Origin: Dyadobacter sp. CY312
GTDB lineage: Bacteria; Bacteroidota; Bacteroidia; Cytophagales; Spirosomataceae
Length of the DNA stretch: 64,000 nucleotides
Direction of reading: 5' to 3'
NCBI RefSeq assembly: GCF_021390535.1
Contig: NZ_JAJUXG010000008.1
Span: forward strand, 1 to 64,000
Below, one piece after another: positions 51,469 to 60,317 of this stretch. Every line of letters starts with the position of its first letter. Positions within the stretch are counted from its first letter, which is position 1. The notes under the pieces were generated by a model that saw only the letters and a list, made by a program, of their open reading frames with translations, did no database searches and had not been told where the DNA came from. The translations under genes and the position numbers were made by a program.

Positions 51469-53536
51469 ATCTGAATAAAATGATTTGAGAGCTGGTGCCT
51501 AAATCGGAAGTGATACGGAGTATGTAGTTACCCGCAGGTAAATGAGAAATTGGTCTTGCTGTAATTGTTCCTGCCATTTCGCGGTCATTGGTTGTGAGTC
51601 TATGTTCCTTTCCTGAAATGTCATATAATCTGCATTCCAAAATCTGATTTTCCGTATCAGATCTTAAATGGAATTGTTGACTTGTTACCGGGTTGGGAAA
51701 TACCAGAAAATGAGGAGGTGCACCATTCTGAAACACCGTCGCGATGGGAGAGAAGCGTATTTCTCCATTTGAAAATTCCAAAATCACCCGATAAAAAATG
51801 CTGCCTTCACCACTGTTTTGATCCGCATAGGAATAAATACGGGAATTGGCTTCATTGTCCATAGCTTCAATGCTGCTGACATCCATGTAGTTTTCCCCAT
51901 TCGTTGTTTTTTGAAGAACCATTTTTCTCAGGTCAGGATTGGCACTCACCAACCAGGAAATATGAATCAACTGACCTTCTTTACGCGCTTCCAGACGATT
52001 TAAATATTGGTTGTGTGCCGTAGCTTCATTGACGTAAATGGCTGTGGAAACACTACCCGGCATGATCGGCATCGAACCCGTTACCCGTAGCCTGTACTTG
52101 CCGGATTTTAGGTTTTGCGGCAGTGTAATGGTTAACGGAGTTTTATTTCCTACACCAACTGTATCAACAAATTCCCCGGCATCATTGAGCAGTTCTGCAT
52201 GTACAGGAATCGAAGTGAGAGCACTTCCGGCAACGGTGTAAGGCAAAAGGAAAGAACTCCCCGGTTTCAGTTCCGAAGGTGTCACGCCTGTATGAATCAC
52301 ATATTTTGGCTGGACAGGTACTGATTTTTTTAGAAAAGAATCAGTCAGGGTACGATTCCAGGCGGTGGCTGCCATTGTGAGACCTTGTAAACCGCCATTG
52401 ATATTTTCAAAATGGCCATGTTTTGGGCGTGGTATCTGAACCGAATCCAGATTTGGTCCCAGGTAGGCTTGGTAATTTTTTATTGCAAAAAGCCGGTTTT
52501 GCGCATCGATGACGGGCTGATAAGGTCTTGGATATACTTCTCCGGCCGAACTCCTGGCAAGTATCCATGGTGATAGGTAACCCGCGTCACGGCGACTGTT
52601 GTCTATGAGTGTTTTGATATTGTTGAAATACGCTTCCTCGGTAAAACCATGTTGCGCATCATTTTCGCCATGAGCCCAGAATACAGCCCTTATTCCCAGC
52701 CATGAATTGTAGTAGCGAAGTGTGTTTTTGATGTTGCTGTAAGGCTGTCGGTTTGGCCAGTTTTTTCCAACATAGAGATTGTAAGCATCTTTTCCCATGG
52801 CACCGTCTCGGTAATTCTCCGAGTTTGCCGCTGCCCAGGCCGCATTTAAAAACAGAATCGGGACGTTAAGTTTTTTAGAAAGCATATCTCCCAATTCGCC
52901 CCAATACCACGAAGTTTCGCCCGTTGGAAATAGAGAACTTTTAGCTTCAATCGTGCTGAACTTTGGAGCGGGCATAGGTAAATCCGGCGCAACCGTGATG
53001 TTTTCCTTATTAAGAATTTTATTTGTCCCGTTGAAAGTGATAACGTTATCCGTTGCACTCTTTGCTCCAAGATCGGGTAGTCCCATTGCATTGGAATTAC
53101 CGGCGATCAGAAATACTTCTCCAACTCCAACTCTGGGAACTATGGTGGAATCAATAAATCCGTTAGGTGAAAATCCCGTTAAAGTCAACTTGTACCAGCC
53201 ACTTTCCGCCCGTATCGTAGTATGCAGAAAACCCTCAGAAAGCTGGTCTATATCGAAGTTGGTCGTTACCTGGGTATGTGGATTGCCGGGCAGAGCGGTG
53301 AGTTTAGCTTCGATTCTTTGGTATGGGAAGTAGCTGTATGCTGTTATCTGAATTCTTGCAAAACCTAATGTATCGCGCTGCATCACCTGGTTATTAACCG
53401 GGCTGGTAATTTCAATTTGGGCATAAATGATATTGAAGAAACCAGCGAAACAGGTTAGCAAGATTGTGGTAAACCAATTGAGGAAAGGTTTTGAAAGTGT
53501 CTTAGTTTTGTAATTTTCCCAAATGTTTACCGACAT
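51467..53536 (-). CDS. SGNH esterase (sialate O-acetylesterase-like) with T9SS sorting domain
   Basis: The 689-residue secreted protein (signal about 20-40) has an SGNH/DUF303 domain: nucleophile Ser in IAGNSNAMG, and later WAHGENDAQHG carrying the family's catalytic-region residues. Middle: two beta domains (SELKPGSSFLLPYTV). The end is a T9SS type A sorting domain (VFPNPVTSQQFHLRS, DISGKEHRLT, LPAGNYILRI). It should be cut by PorU and attached to the surface. It is downstream of susD with a terminator between. Confidence 0.82.
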   Translation of the reverse strand: MSVNIWENYKTKTLSKPFLNWFTTILLTCFAGFFNIIYAQIEITSPVNNQVMQRDTLGFARIQITAYSYFPYQRIEAKLTALPGNPHTQVTTNFDIDQLSEGFLHTTIRAESGWYKLTLTGFSPNGFIDSTIVPRVGVGEVFLIAGNSNAMGLPDLGAKSATDNVITFNGTNKILNKENITVAPDLPMPAPKFSTIEAKSSLFPTGETSWYWGELGDMLSKKLNVPILFLNAAWAAANSENYRDGAMGKDAYNLYVGKNWPNRQPYSNIKNTLRYYNSWLGIRAVFWAHGENDAQHGFTEEAYFNNIKTLIDNSRRDAGYLSPWILARSSAGEVYPRPYQPVIDAQNRLFAIKNYQAYLGPNLDSVQIPRPKHGHFENINGGLQGLTMAATAWNRTLTDSFLKKSVPVQPKYVIHTGVTPSELKPGSSFLLPYTVAGSALTSIPVHAELLNDAGEFVDTVGVGNKTPLTITLPQNLKSGKYRLRVTGSMPIMPGSVSTAIYVNEATAHNQYLNRLEARKEGQLIHISWLVSANPDLRKMVLQKTTNGENYMDVSSIEAMDNEANSRIYSYADQNSGEGSIFYRVILEFSNGEIRFSPIATVFQNGAPPHFLVFPNPVTSQQFHLRSDTENQILECRLYDISGKEHRLTTNDREMAGTITARPISHLPAGNYILRITSDLGTSSQIILFR

Positions 53537-53602
53537 ATTAGTTCCCTGATTGTTATTCGCTTTATACTTGAAGTTAAAAGAAAACTATGGGAATAAAAGA
53601 AA

Positions 53603-53645
53603 AAAGGGTCAATCCTTCATCCGAAGATGCGTGGATTGACCCTTT
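53603..53645 (-). terminator. Terminator of the susC-susD operon
   Basis: AAAGGGTCAATCC and GGATTGACCCTTT pair over 13 bp, with an inner CATC/GATG hairpin. On the minus strand the A run before 53606 becomes the U tract. Confidence 0.8.
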
Positions 53646-53663
53646 CATTATTTCAGATTTTCC

Positions 53664-55238
53664 TTATTGCGGATATTCCGGGTTCTGAGGTTTAAGGTTA
53701 GGATTGTTTCTCATTTCCTGGATACCTAGCGGGAATAATAGATGTTTTGTTTTTAACTCAACACCAGATCCAACGTTCAGGTTAAGGTGTCCTACGAAAT
53801 TATCAAAACCTTTGGTTTTTTCGTTGAACACTTTTCTCAAACGAACCATGTCAAACCAGGTTATACCTTCGTAAGCGAATTCATGCCAGCGTTCTTTCCA
53901 AACTGCTTCACGGAACGTTGCCTGTGTATAAGTTCCCATCGCAGGTGTTGTAAGCTGTGCACGGTCACGGATGCGTTTGAATGAATCATAAGCTTCCTGA
54001 GTGATAGCACCAACCTCGTTTTGTGCTTCTGCATATATCAACAGAACTTCTGCATAACGGATCAGGTTAACATTCAGGTTGTTCAACCTAGTTGGTGTAA
54101 CGCCAGGTCCGCCTAATGCTGCAATGTTGAAGTATTTGAATACAAAAGGCCCTCCCAATTGAAATTCTGCACCTGTACCATTCGTGTAATACGAAGTGTA
54201 GAACCATCCTTCCTGATTTTTCTTACGCAGATCCTTATCATCGTACGTGTTGTAGAAAGATGTGGTTGGGACAGTACTTCCGGTTCCGCTAGGACCTGAA
54301 TAAGTTACAGGCTGAAAGTTCGGAAAGAAGTCGTTTAAAGGAAACTGAGCTACGGTACTGTTGTACTGGATCTGGAATATATGCTCAACGCGATTTTTCA
54401 AAGTTTCCTGATGTAACTCTTTGTAAGTAGGGAAGAGGTTCAGTGTAGTTGAATTCGCTTTTGCATAGGTGATTACTTCCAGTGCTTTATCTGCTGCAAG
54501 CTTATAATGCGATGCCCCTTTGCTTAGCGGGAAACCAGCCATTGTAAGATACACTTTTGCCAATAATGATTTTACTGCCATTTGCGTAGCTCTTCCGGTA
54601 GTAGCAGTTGCAGGTAATCCTGCTGCTTCTGCTGCGAGAAGATCCTCAATAATTAGCTTGTAAATTTCCTCCTGTGGCGCTCTGCTTGGACTAAAGTCTG
54701 GTGACTCGGTAGTCTGAGGCTTGGTAATCAGCGGAGCATCTCCCCACATACGCACAACATAAAAATACGACCAGGCTCTAAGGAATCGAGCCTCACCCAA
54801 TAGTCTTGTCTTCACTGCTTCATCAGCGGCCGGGAAGGTAATACCAGGTATTTTTTCAATACCAAGGTTGGCATTGGCAATGATGCGATACAAACCGTTC
54901 CACCAGTTGTTGACGTGGCCTGTATTTCCGTCGTAAGTCAGCGAATACAGGTTGTTTAAGTCCGAGTTTTGACCTGTTTGGGTAGTTGCTGTACCTGTTA
55001 CCGCTTCCAGCAATTGCCAGTTAGCTGAAAAGATACCTGCTCCCTCTCCATAGAATCGCAGACCAGCGTAGGTTGCATTTACAACAGATTGTGCATGATC
55101 GGGAAGTGTAAAGAAGTCATCTGGTTGTAAAGCAGATGGGTTTCTTTCATCAAGAAAGTCGCTGCAACTGGAAGGACCAAGAAGAACGGCCCCACATAAC
55201 AAGACTTTTGTAAGATTTTTTATATTAAATAGTTTCAT
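53664..55238 (-). CDS. susD: SusD/RagB-family nutrient-binding lipoprotein
   Basis: About 524 residues from ATG 55238; ATG 55250 is an alternative adding four residues. The lipoprotein signal ends PSSCSDFLDE, and SusD features are present: N-terminal FLDERNPSALQPDDFF, the TPR-like helices with LGEARFLRAWSYFYVVRMWGD, and the end VWKERWHEFAYEG. It binds ligand over the SusC channel. The pair has 24 bp between genes. Substrate is not evident. Confidence 0.93.
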   Translation of the reverse strand: MKLFNIKNLTKVLLCGAVLLGPSSCSDFLDERNPSALQPDDFFTLPDHAQSVVNATYAGLRFYGEGAGIFSANWQLLEAVTGTATTQTGQNSDLNNLYSLTYDGNTGHVNNWWNGLYRIIANANLGIEKIPGITFPAADEAVKTRLLGEARFLRAWSYFYVVRMWGDAPLITKPQTTESPDFSPSRAPQEEIYKLIIEDLLAAEAAGLPATATTGRATQMAVKSLLAKVYLTMAGFPLSKGASHYKLAADKALEVITYAKANSTTLNLFPTYKELHQETLKNRVEHIFQIQYNSTVAQFPLNDFFPNFQPVTYSGPSGTGSTVPTTSFYNTYDDKDLRKKNQEGWFYTSYYTNGTGAEFQLGGPFVFKYFNIAALGGPGVTPTRLNNLNVNLIRYAEVLLIYAEAQNEVGAITQEAYDSFKRIRDRAQLTTPAMGTYTQATFREAVWKERWHEFAYEGITWFDMVRLRKVFNEKTKGFDNFVGHLNLNVGSGVELKTKHLLFPLGIQEMRNNPNLKPQNPEYPQ

Positions 55239-55274
55239 GTTCAATGTCATTTAATGTTACGAAGACTCTGATCT

Positions 55275-58200
55275 TTAGAATGCTACCTGTAAACCAGCAG
55301 TATAAGTAGTTGGTCGTGGGTATCCGTGCCAGATCATACCTTGAGAGAATACGTTTTCCGTGTTAAAATTACCACGAATAGGTGTCTGCTCAGGATCGCC
55401 ATGAGGATACTTGCTGATCAAGAAGAAGTTTTGAGCCGAAACATACACTCTCAACTTGCTCATTTTAAGCTTGCTTGCTAGCTCAGACGGGAACGAGTAT
55501 CCCAAAAGTAAGTTACGTCCACGGAGGAATGAGCCGTCGAAGATCCAGCGTGTATCCACGTTAGTTACATATCCTGCTTTGGTATCACGTAGTTCCGCTA
55601 TTTGTGAGTCTTGGTTGGTTGGTGTCCAGGCTCCCAACACTGTAGCATAGCTGTTGGCAAGAGATACACGGTCTTCACTAGCATGAAGGTTCATGTCCAT
55701 CAGGTCATTTCCGTACGAGAACTGCACATCAAATGTAAGGTCGAAGTTTCCGTAACGTATTGTGTTCGCCAATGTTCCCCATCCTTTAGGGCTACCATTT
55801 CCGATAATGCTGCGGTCAGCATCTGTGATCGCTCCATCGCCGTTAACATCTTTGTATTTGATATCACCAGGAAGCATTTTCAGGTTACCACGGTAGCTGG
55901 TAAATTTAGCAGCTTCGTCTCTTTCAGCTTCTGACCATGTTCCAAGACGTGTAAGTCCCCAGAATGCACCAACGGGTTCGCCGATACGAATGATACTTGT
56001 TTGGTTGGTAATAGAAGGACCACCCACTCCGAAAATATCTGAAGGTGTAGCAAGAGACAATACTTTGTTACGGTTAAATGAAATATTGAAACTGGTATTC
56101 CATGAGAAATTAGCATTTTCAATATTCACTGTATTCAAGCCAAATTCAAATCCTTTATTTTGCATAGAACCAACGTTCTTACGGATCGTAGCATAACCAC
56201 TTGTACGAGGTACCGGTGCATCCAGAAGCATGTCTGTGGTTTTTCTGTAATAGTAGTCAACTTCCAGATTGATTTTTCCTTTCAGAAAGCTGATTTCCAA
56301 ACCGGCATCTGTTTGAGCGGTTTTCTCCCATCTCAAATCCGGGTTTGGCAAAACGCTGATACCTGTTCCACTTACTCTTGTCTCATTGAATACACTTGCA
56401 TAAGTAGAACTCAAGAGGGGTAAAGAAGAATATGGAGGAATTTCAGAGTTACCGGTTACCCCGAAACTTGTACGCAACTTAAGACTTGAAATAAGTGCGT
56501 TGTTTTTAAGGAATTCTTCGTCTGATACCTTCCATGCAAAAGCCGCAGATGGGAAAAATGCAAATTTGTGATCCCGTCCGAATTTAGACGAACCATCTGC
56601 ACGACCAGTTACTGTGAAAAGGTATTTTTCAAGTAATGTATAGTTCAGACGTCCAAAGTAAGAGTTAAATGCAAATCGTGATGCTCCCGATACATATGGG
56701 TCGGATGAAGGAAGTGTTGCTCCTGCACCGAGGTTATCGAAGCTAAAATAATCTGTTGCAAAATTCTGAGATCCAACACCGGAGGTAGTAACGTTGGTTT
56801 CCTGCCATGAAATACCCGCAAGCGCGTTAAAAGAATGAATGCCAACTGTTTTGTTATAAGTCAAATAATTTTCCCATGACCAGAAGGTCTCTTTTCTGTT
56901 TTCTTTTCTGGCAGTTCCTAATTCACCAGGAGTTAGAGAGCGCGTTTGAGACTGATTAGCCTCCTGGTTAATTACATTAATACCCAAAACTGAGCGGAAT
57001 TCAAGACCTTTTGCCAAAGTTACATTTCCGTATAAACTTCCTAAAGTAGTTTGGGTGTTCAGATTAAACTTGCGACCCATCAGACGGTGAACAGAGCTCA
57101 TAGCTCCTTCTGCACCCGGGTAGTCACGGTTGTTTGCGTAAACGCCGTCTTTGTATTTTACAGGTAGGAAAGGAAAATCTTCAACCATCTGACGAGGAAC
57201 AGCATCATTGATGTCGACAAGGTTTTCAGCCTGGTTATTGTAGCTAAGTGTTCCACCGATTCTTAACCATTTTTTTACCTGATCATCAATGCTGAAACGA
57301 GAAGAATAGCGCTTCAGATAAGAAGTTTTGATCAAACCCTGGTCGTCGCGGTAACCGAGAGATAGGGAGTAAGTTGTTTTGTTGTTACCACCACTAAAAC
57401 CTAACTGGTGGTTTTGAGATACTCGGTTTTGAGTAGCTTCTTTGAACCAGTCTGTATCGTAATTAGGCGCAAATTTTTTGGTGCCGTCCGGATTCGTGGT
57501 AACAGTAAAGATTTCCGGATATTTGTCCTGTAATTGTTGACGGCGTATCTGTGGATTATGACTGGTGTACTTGCCTTCAGCCCATCCTGCCGGATCGTAC
57601 TTCTGCATGTTTTTGTAAGAAAGATCTTCTACGTCCAGGTACTGCTGTGCATTCAGTACTTTGGCTCGCTTCGGTCCCGCTGTCGGTACGCTCAGATCCA
57701 GGTTATAGGTAATAATTCCATCACCAGACTTCCCTCTTCTGGTAGTGATCATGATTACCCCGTTTGCACCACGAGCTCCATAAATGGCTGTGGAAGAGGC
57801 ATCTTTCAAAACTTCAACAGATACGATATCGTTGGGGTTAATGAAATCAATGGCCTGACTCGACTGGTTTTGGTTACCCTGCGGAAGCATCACACCATCC
57901 ACCACATACAATGGGTTGTTAGACGAGTTGATAGAACTAAATCCACGGATACGTACATTTGAACGTCCTCCCGGGCGACCTGAGTTTACGTTTACCTGTA
58001 CCCCGGATACTTTTCCCTGCAAAGCCTGGTTTAGTGAAGGTACCGGGCGCTCTCTTAGTTCTGCTTCTTTTACTGAACCCACAGAACCTGTTAAGTCAGA
58101 TTTTTTAGCAGTACCATATCCGATAACAACCACTTCACTAAGTGCTTTGGAGTCGGATTCTATAGCAAGATCAACAACGCTTTGGCTGCCGACTGCGACT

Positions 58201-58538
58201 TCCTGGCTCACGTAGCCTACAAAGCTGAATACGAGTGTCGAGCCAGTTTCCGCGACTGATATGGTGTAATTACCGCTAGCGTCAGTTGAAGTTCCCGTGC
58301 TGGTTCCTTTTACAACTACGTTAACGCCTGGTAAACCTTCGCCAGTGCTTTTGTCTGTCACTCTTCCTTTAATGGATCTGTCAACAGCTATACTGGTTTT
58401 TAATGTAAGGTTCGTATTGGAATTTAGAAGCCTTGCTTCGGCGTTGGTAGCACACGCAAGTGCCAGAACAAATGGCACGCACTTCGAAAGTATGTTCCCG
58501 CGTCGGACCATACCTGGTGAGGTAGTGTTTTTTTTCAT
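55275..58538 (-). CDS. susC: SusC/RagA-family TonB-linked outer membrane protein
   Basis: About 1087 residues from ATG 58538 (MKKNTTSPGMVRR). Signal peptide to about 35, carboxypeptidase-like regulatory domain (IKGRVTDKSTGEGLPGVNVV), plug domain with SEVVVIGYGTAKKSDLTGSV and AIYGARGANGVIMITTRRGK, then the barrel ending TYTAGLQVAF with C-terminal Phe. It imports a ligand captured by SusD, powered by TonB. An upstream frame from 58595 has no start sense. Confidence 0.94.
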   Translation of the reverse strand: MKKNTTSPGMVRRGNILSKCVPFVLALACATNAEARLLNSNTNLTLKTSIAVDRSIKGRVTDKSTGEGLPGVNVVVKGTSTGTSTDASGNYTISVAETGSTLVFSFVGYVSQEVAVGSQSVVDLAIESDSKALSEVVVIGYGTAKKSDLTGSVGSVKEAELRERPVPSLNQALQGKVSGVQVNVNSGRPGGRSNVRIRGFSSINSSNNPLYVVDGVMLPQGNQNQSSQAIDFINPNDIVSVEVLKDASSTAIYGARGANGVIMITTRRGKSGDGIITYNLDLSVPTAGPKRAKVLNAQQYLDVEDLSYKNMQKYDPAGWAEGKYTSHNPQIRRQQLQDKYPEIFTVTTNPDGTKKFAPNYDTDWFKEATQNRVSQNHQLGFSGGNNKTTYSLSLGYRDDQGLIKTSYLKRYSSRFSIDDQVKKWLRIGGTLSYNNQAENLVDINDAVPRQMVEDFPFLPVKYKDGVYANNRDYPGAEGAMSSVHRLMGRKFNLNTQTTLGSLYGNVTLAKGLEFRSVLGINVINQEANQSQTRSLTPGELGTARKENRKETFWSWENYLTYNKTVGIHSFNALAGISWQETNVTTSGVGSQNFATDYFSFDNLGAGATLPSSDPYVSGASRFAFNSYFGRLNYTLLEKYLFTVTGRADGSSKFGRDHKFAFFPSAAFAWKVSDEEFLKNNALISSLKLRTSFGVTGNSEIPPYSSLPLLSSTYASVFNETRVSGTGISVLPNPDLRWEKTAQTDAGLEISFLKGKINLEVDYYYRKTTDMLLDAPVPRTSGYATIRKNVGSMQNKGFEFGLNTVNIENANFSWNTSFNISFNRNKVLSLATPSDIFGVGGPSITNQTSIIRIGEPVGAFWGLTRLGTWSEAERDEAAKFTSYRGNLKMLPGDIKYKDVNGDGAITDADRSIIGNGSPKGWGTLANTIRYGNFDLTFDVQFSYGNDLMDMNLHASEDRVSLANSYATVLGAWTPTNQDSQIAELRDTKAGYVTNVDTRWIFDGSFLRGRNLLLGYSFPSELASKLKMSKLRVYVSAQNFFLISKYPHGDPEQTPIRGNFNTENVFSQGMIWHGYPRPTTYTAGLQVAF

Positions 58539-58877
58539 TATAAAAAGGTATGTTAGGTATTTAGTAATTTGGCTAAACGTACGACGATAGCACAATAAAG
58601 TACATGGTGGGTCGGATTGTTTAATTCATAGTCATTGGTTATGGTGAATAATCATTATATTAAAACTTGTAAAAACACAATTTGAATTTAGCTAAAACCT
58701 TTTAGTGGTAATGACTAAATTTTACTAGTTATTTAATTAGTAATACATGAATATAATTTGTGGAGTCAGAATAACAGGTGAAGCTAATAATCACCCGATG
58801 GTATTTAGTGGCAATATTATATTAAATTAAGCGAATTTTATAATAAAAATTAAATATTAATCTGTCAAAATGCAATG

Positions 58878-58906
58878 CAAACGTTTGAAAAAATACAAAA
58901 CGGTTA
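58878..58906. promoter_or_regulatory. Two LacI-type operator-like sites upstream of susC
   Basis: CAAACGTTTG (58878-58887) is a perfect 10-bp palindrome, and AAAACGGTTA (58897-58906) is a related half-palindrome 19 bp away. The core AAACGTTT is typical of LacI-family operators. The stretch 58596-59013 is otherwise AT-rich with no gene. No LacI regulator is in the window. Confidence 0.4.
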
Positions 58907-58960
58907 CAAGTGGAGTAGGGGTAACGATAAATAGGTTACAAAATGGGATTTTTCAATAAA

Positions 58961-58993
58961 AAATCCCCTCAAACGCTAATCTGAGAGGATTTC
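58961..58993 (-). terminator. Terminator of the oxidoreductase gene
   Basis: AAATCC-CTCA and TGAG-GGATTT pair with one mismatch; on the minus strand it is followed by TTTTTTATTG. It is 20 bp past the stop. Confidence 0.75.
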
Positions 58994-59013
58994 TTATTGA
59001 AGGTTAATTATTC

Positions 59014-60105
59014 TTAAACCAAATCGACGGTTCTGCCGGTGCGTACGGATTCGTCACAGGCAAATGCAATCTGAAGACTCGTAACGGCGTCCTGCAGGTG
59101 ATCAGTCAGATCAGTATTCTCCAAAATTGCGGTCAGGAAGAAACGCTGCTCGCGGTTGCACAATTCCTGGTGATCCGGTTCGTCTTCCAAATTGATCCAG
59201 GTGTCTTGATGAACAAATTCATCCTTATCGTTCAGTTCTGCATGATGCACACGAATAGATTCCGTTTTGGTGTGCGCTTCCACAGATGACGATTTACCAG
59301 CGGCACCGGCATCTTTTGCCACAATAGAAACCGATCCTTTTGGCCCGATAACGTCTTTTACAAAAAATGCGGTCTCACTGATCATCGGTCCCCAGCCAGC
59401 TTCGTACCAACCAACCGACCCGTCTTTAAACCATATCTGAAGTTGCCCGTAATTGTAATTTCCATCAGGAATATCATTTGTCAGCCGGGCGCCGATAGCA
59501 TTTACCCGAAGCGGTTTGGAACGCGTCATCTGGCACATTACATCGATATAATGCACACCGCAGTCCACAATCGGGCTCAGGCTTTTCATCAGGTTGCGAT
59601 GTACTCCCCACATGTAGCCATGGCTTTGCTGGTTCAGGTTCATGCGCATAACGAGTGGCTTGCCGAGCTGTTGGGCTTCGGTCACAAAGCGTTCCCAGGA
59701 TGGATGGTGGCGTAAAATGTAACCTACCACAACCTGCTTGCCCGCTGCCTTAGCCGCAGCTACCACCTTTTTGGCTCCCTCAACAGTTGCTGCCAGTGGT
59801 TTTTCTATAAACACGTGTGCTCCGTGCTGTAAAGCAAGTATTGCAAAATCTTCATGGGTATCCGGATACGTGGAAATACAGACCGCATCAGGCCTGGTTT
59901 CTTTCAATGCAGCTTCGTAATCGCTGAATAGGCTATATCCGCCGCCTAGCTTTTCGTTTAATATTTCTTTGCTTTTTCCGGTAGAAACGATTCCGCAAAT
60001 TTCAAAGCCGTCAATCAGTTGATAAGCAAATGCGTGGGATGCTCCCATGTTACCGCAGCCGACAACAAGAACACGGAGCGGGTTTTCATTTTGAGAAGTT
60101 GACAT
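59014..60105 (-). CDS. Gfo/Idh/MocA-family oxidoreductase
   Basis: The 363-residue NAD(P)-dependent oxidoreductase starts with the Rossmann motif VLVVGCGNMGASHAFAY and has the family EKPLAATVEGAKK (catalytic Lys) near 100, GYILRHHPSW, and a substrate region with CGVHYIDVMCQMT. Substrates are usually sugars or cyclitols. It lies upstream of the SusCD pair with a terminator between, so it may serve the same pathway only indirectly. Confidence 0.88.
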   Translation of the reverse strand: MSTSQNENPLRVLVVGCGNMGASHAFAYQLIDGFEICGIVSTGKSKEILNEKLGGGYSLFSDYEAALKETRPDAVCISTYPDTHEDFAILALQHGAHVFIEKPLAATVEGAKKVVAAAKAAGKQVVVGYILRHHPSWERFVTEAQQLGKPLVMRMNLNQQSHGYMWGVHRNLMKSLSPIVDCGVHYIDVMCQMTRSKPLRVNAIGARLTNDIPDGNYNYGQLQIWFKDGSVGWYEAGWGPMISETAFFVKDVIGPKGSVSIVAKDAGAAGKSSSVEAHTKTESIRVHHAELNDKDEFVHQDTWINLEDEPDHQELCNREQRFFLTAILENTDLTDHLQDAVTSLQIAFACDESVRTGRTVDLV

Positions 60106-60317
60106 AAAAGAAATGTAATGTTTTAATTAATGGGTTTCAGGAATATTACAGACTCAACAAAGCCTTTTTTAATTCGTGTCAAAATTAGAAATTTTAATCC
60201 GTTTTTACTGAAGCCCTCTTCACGATCAAATTAATTCTCTAATTGTTGATAATTATCCTTTGAAATTCGAATTAAAACTGCGATCATGCAGTGAATTCAC
60301 CCTTCATAATTAGTGTA

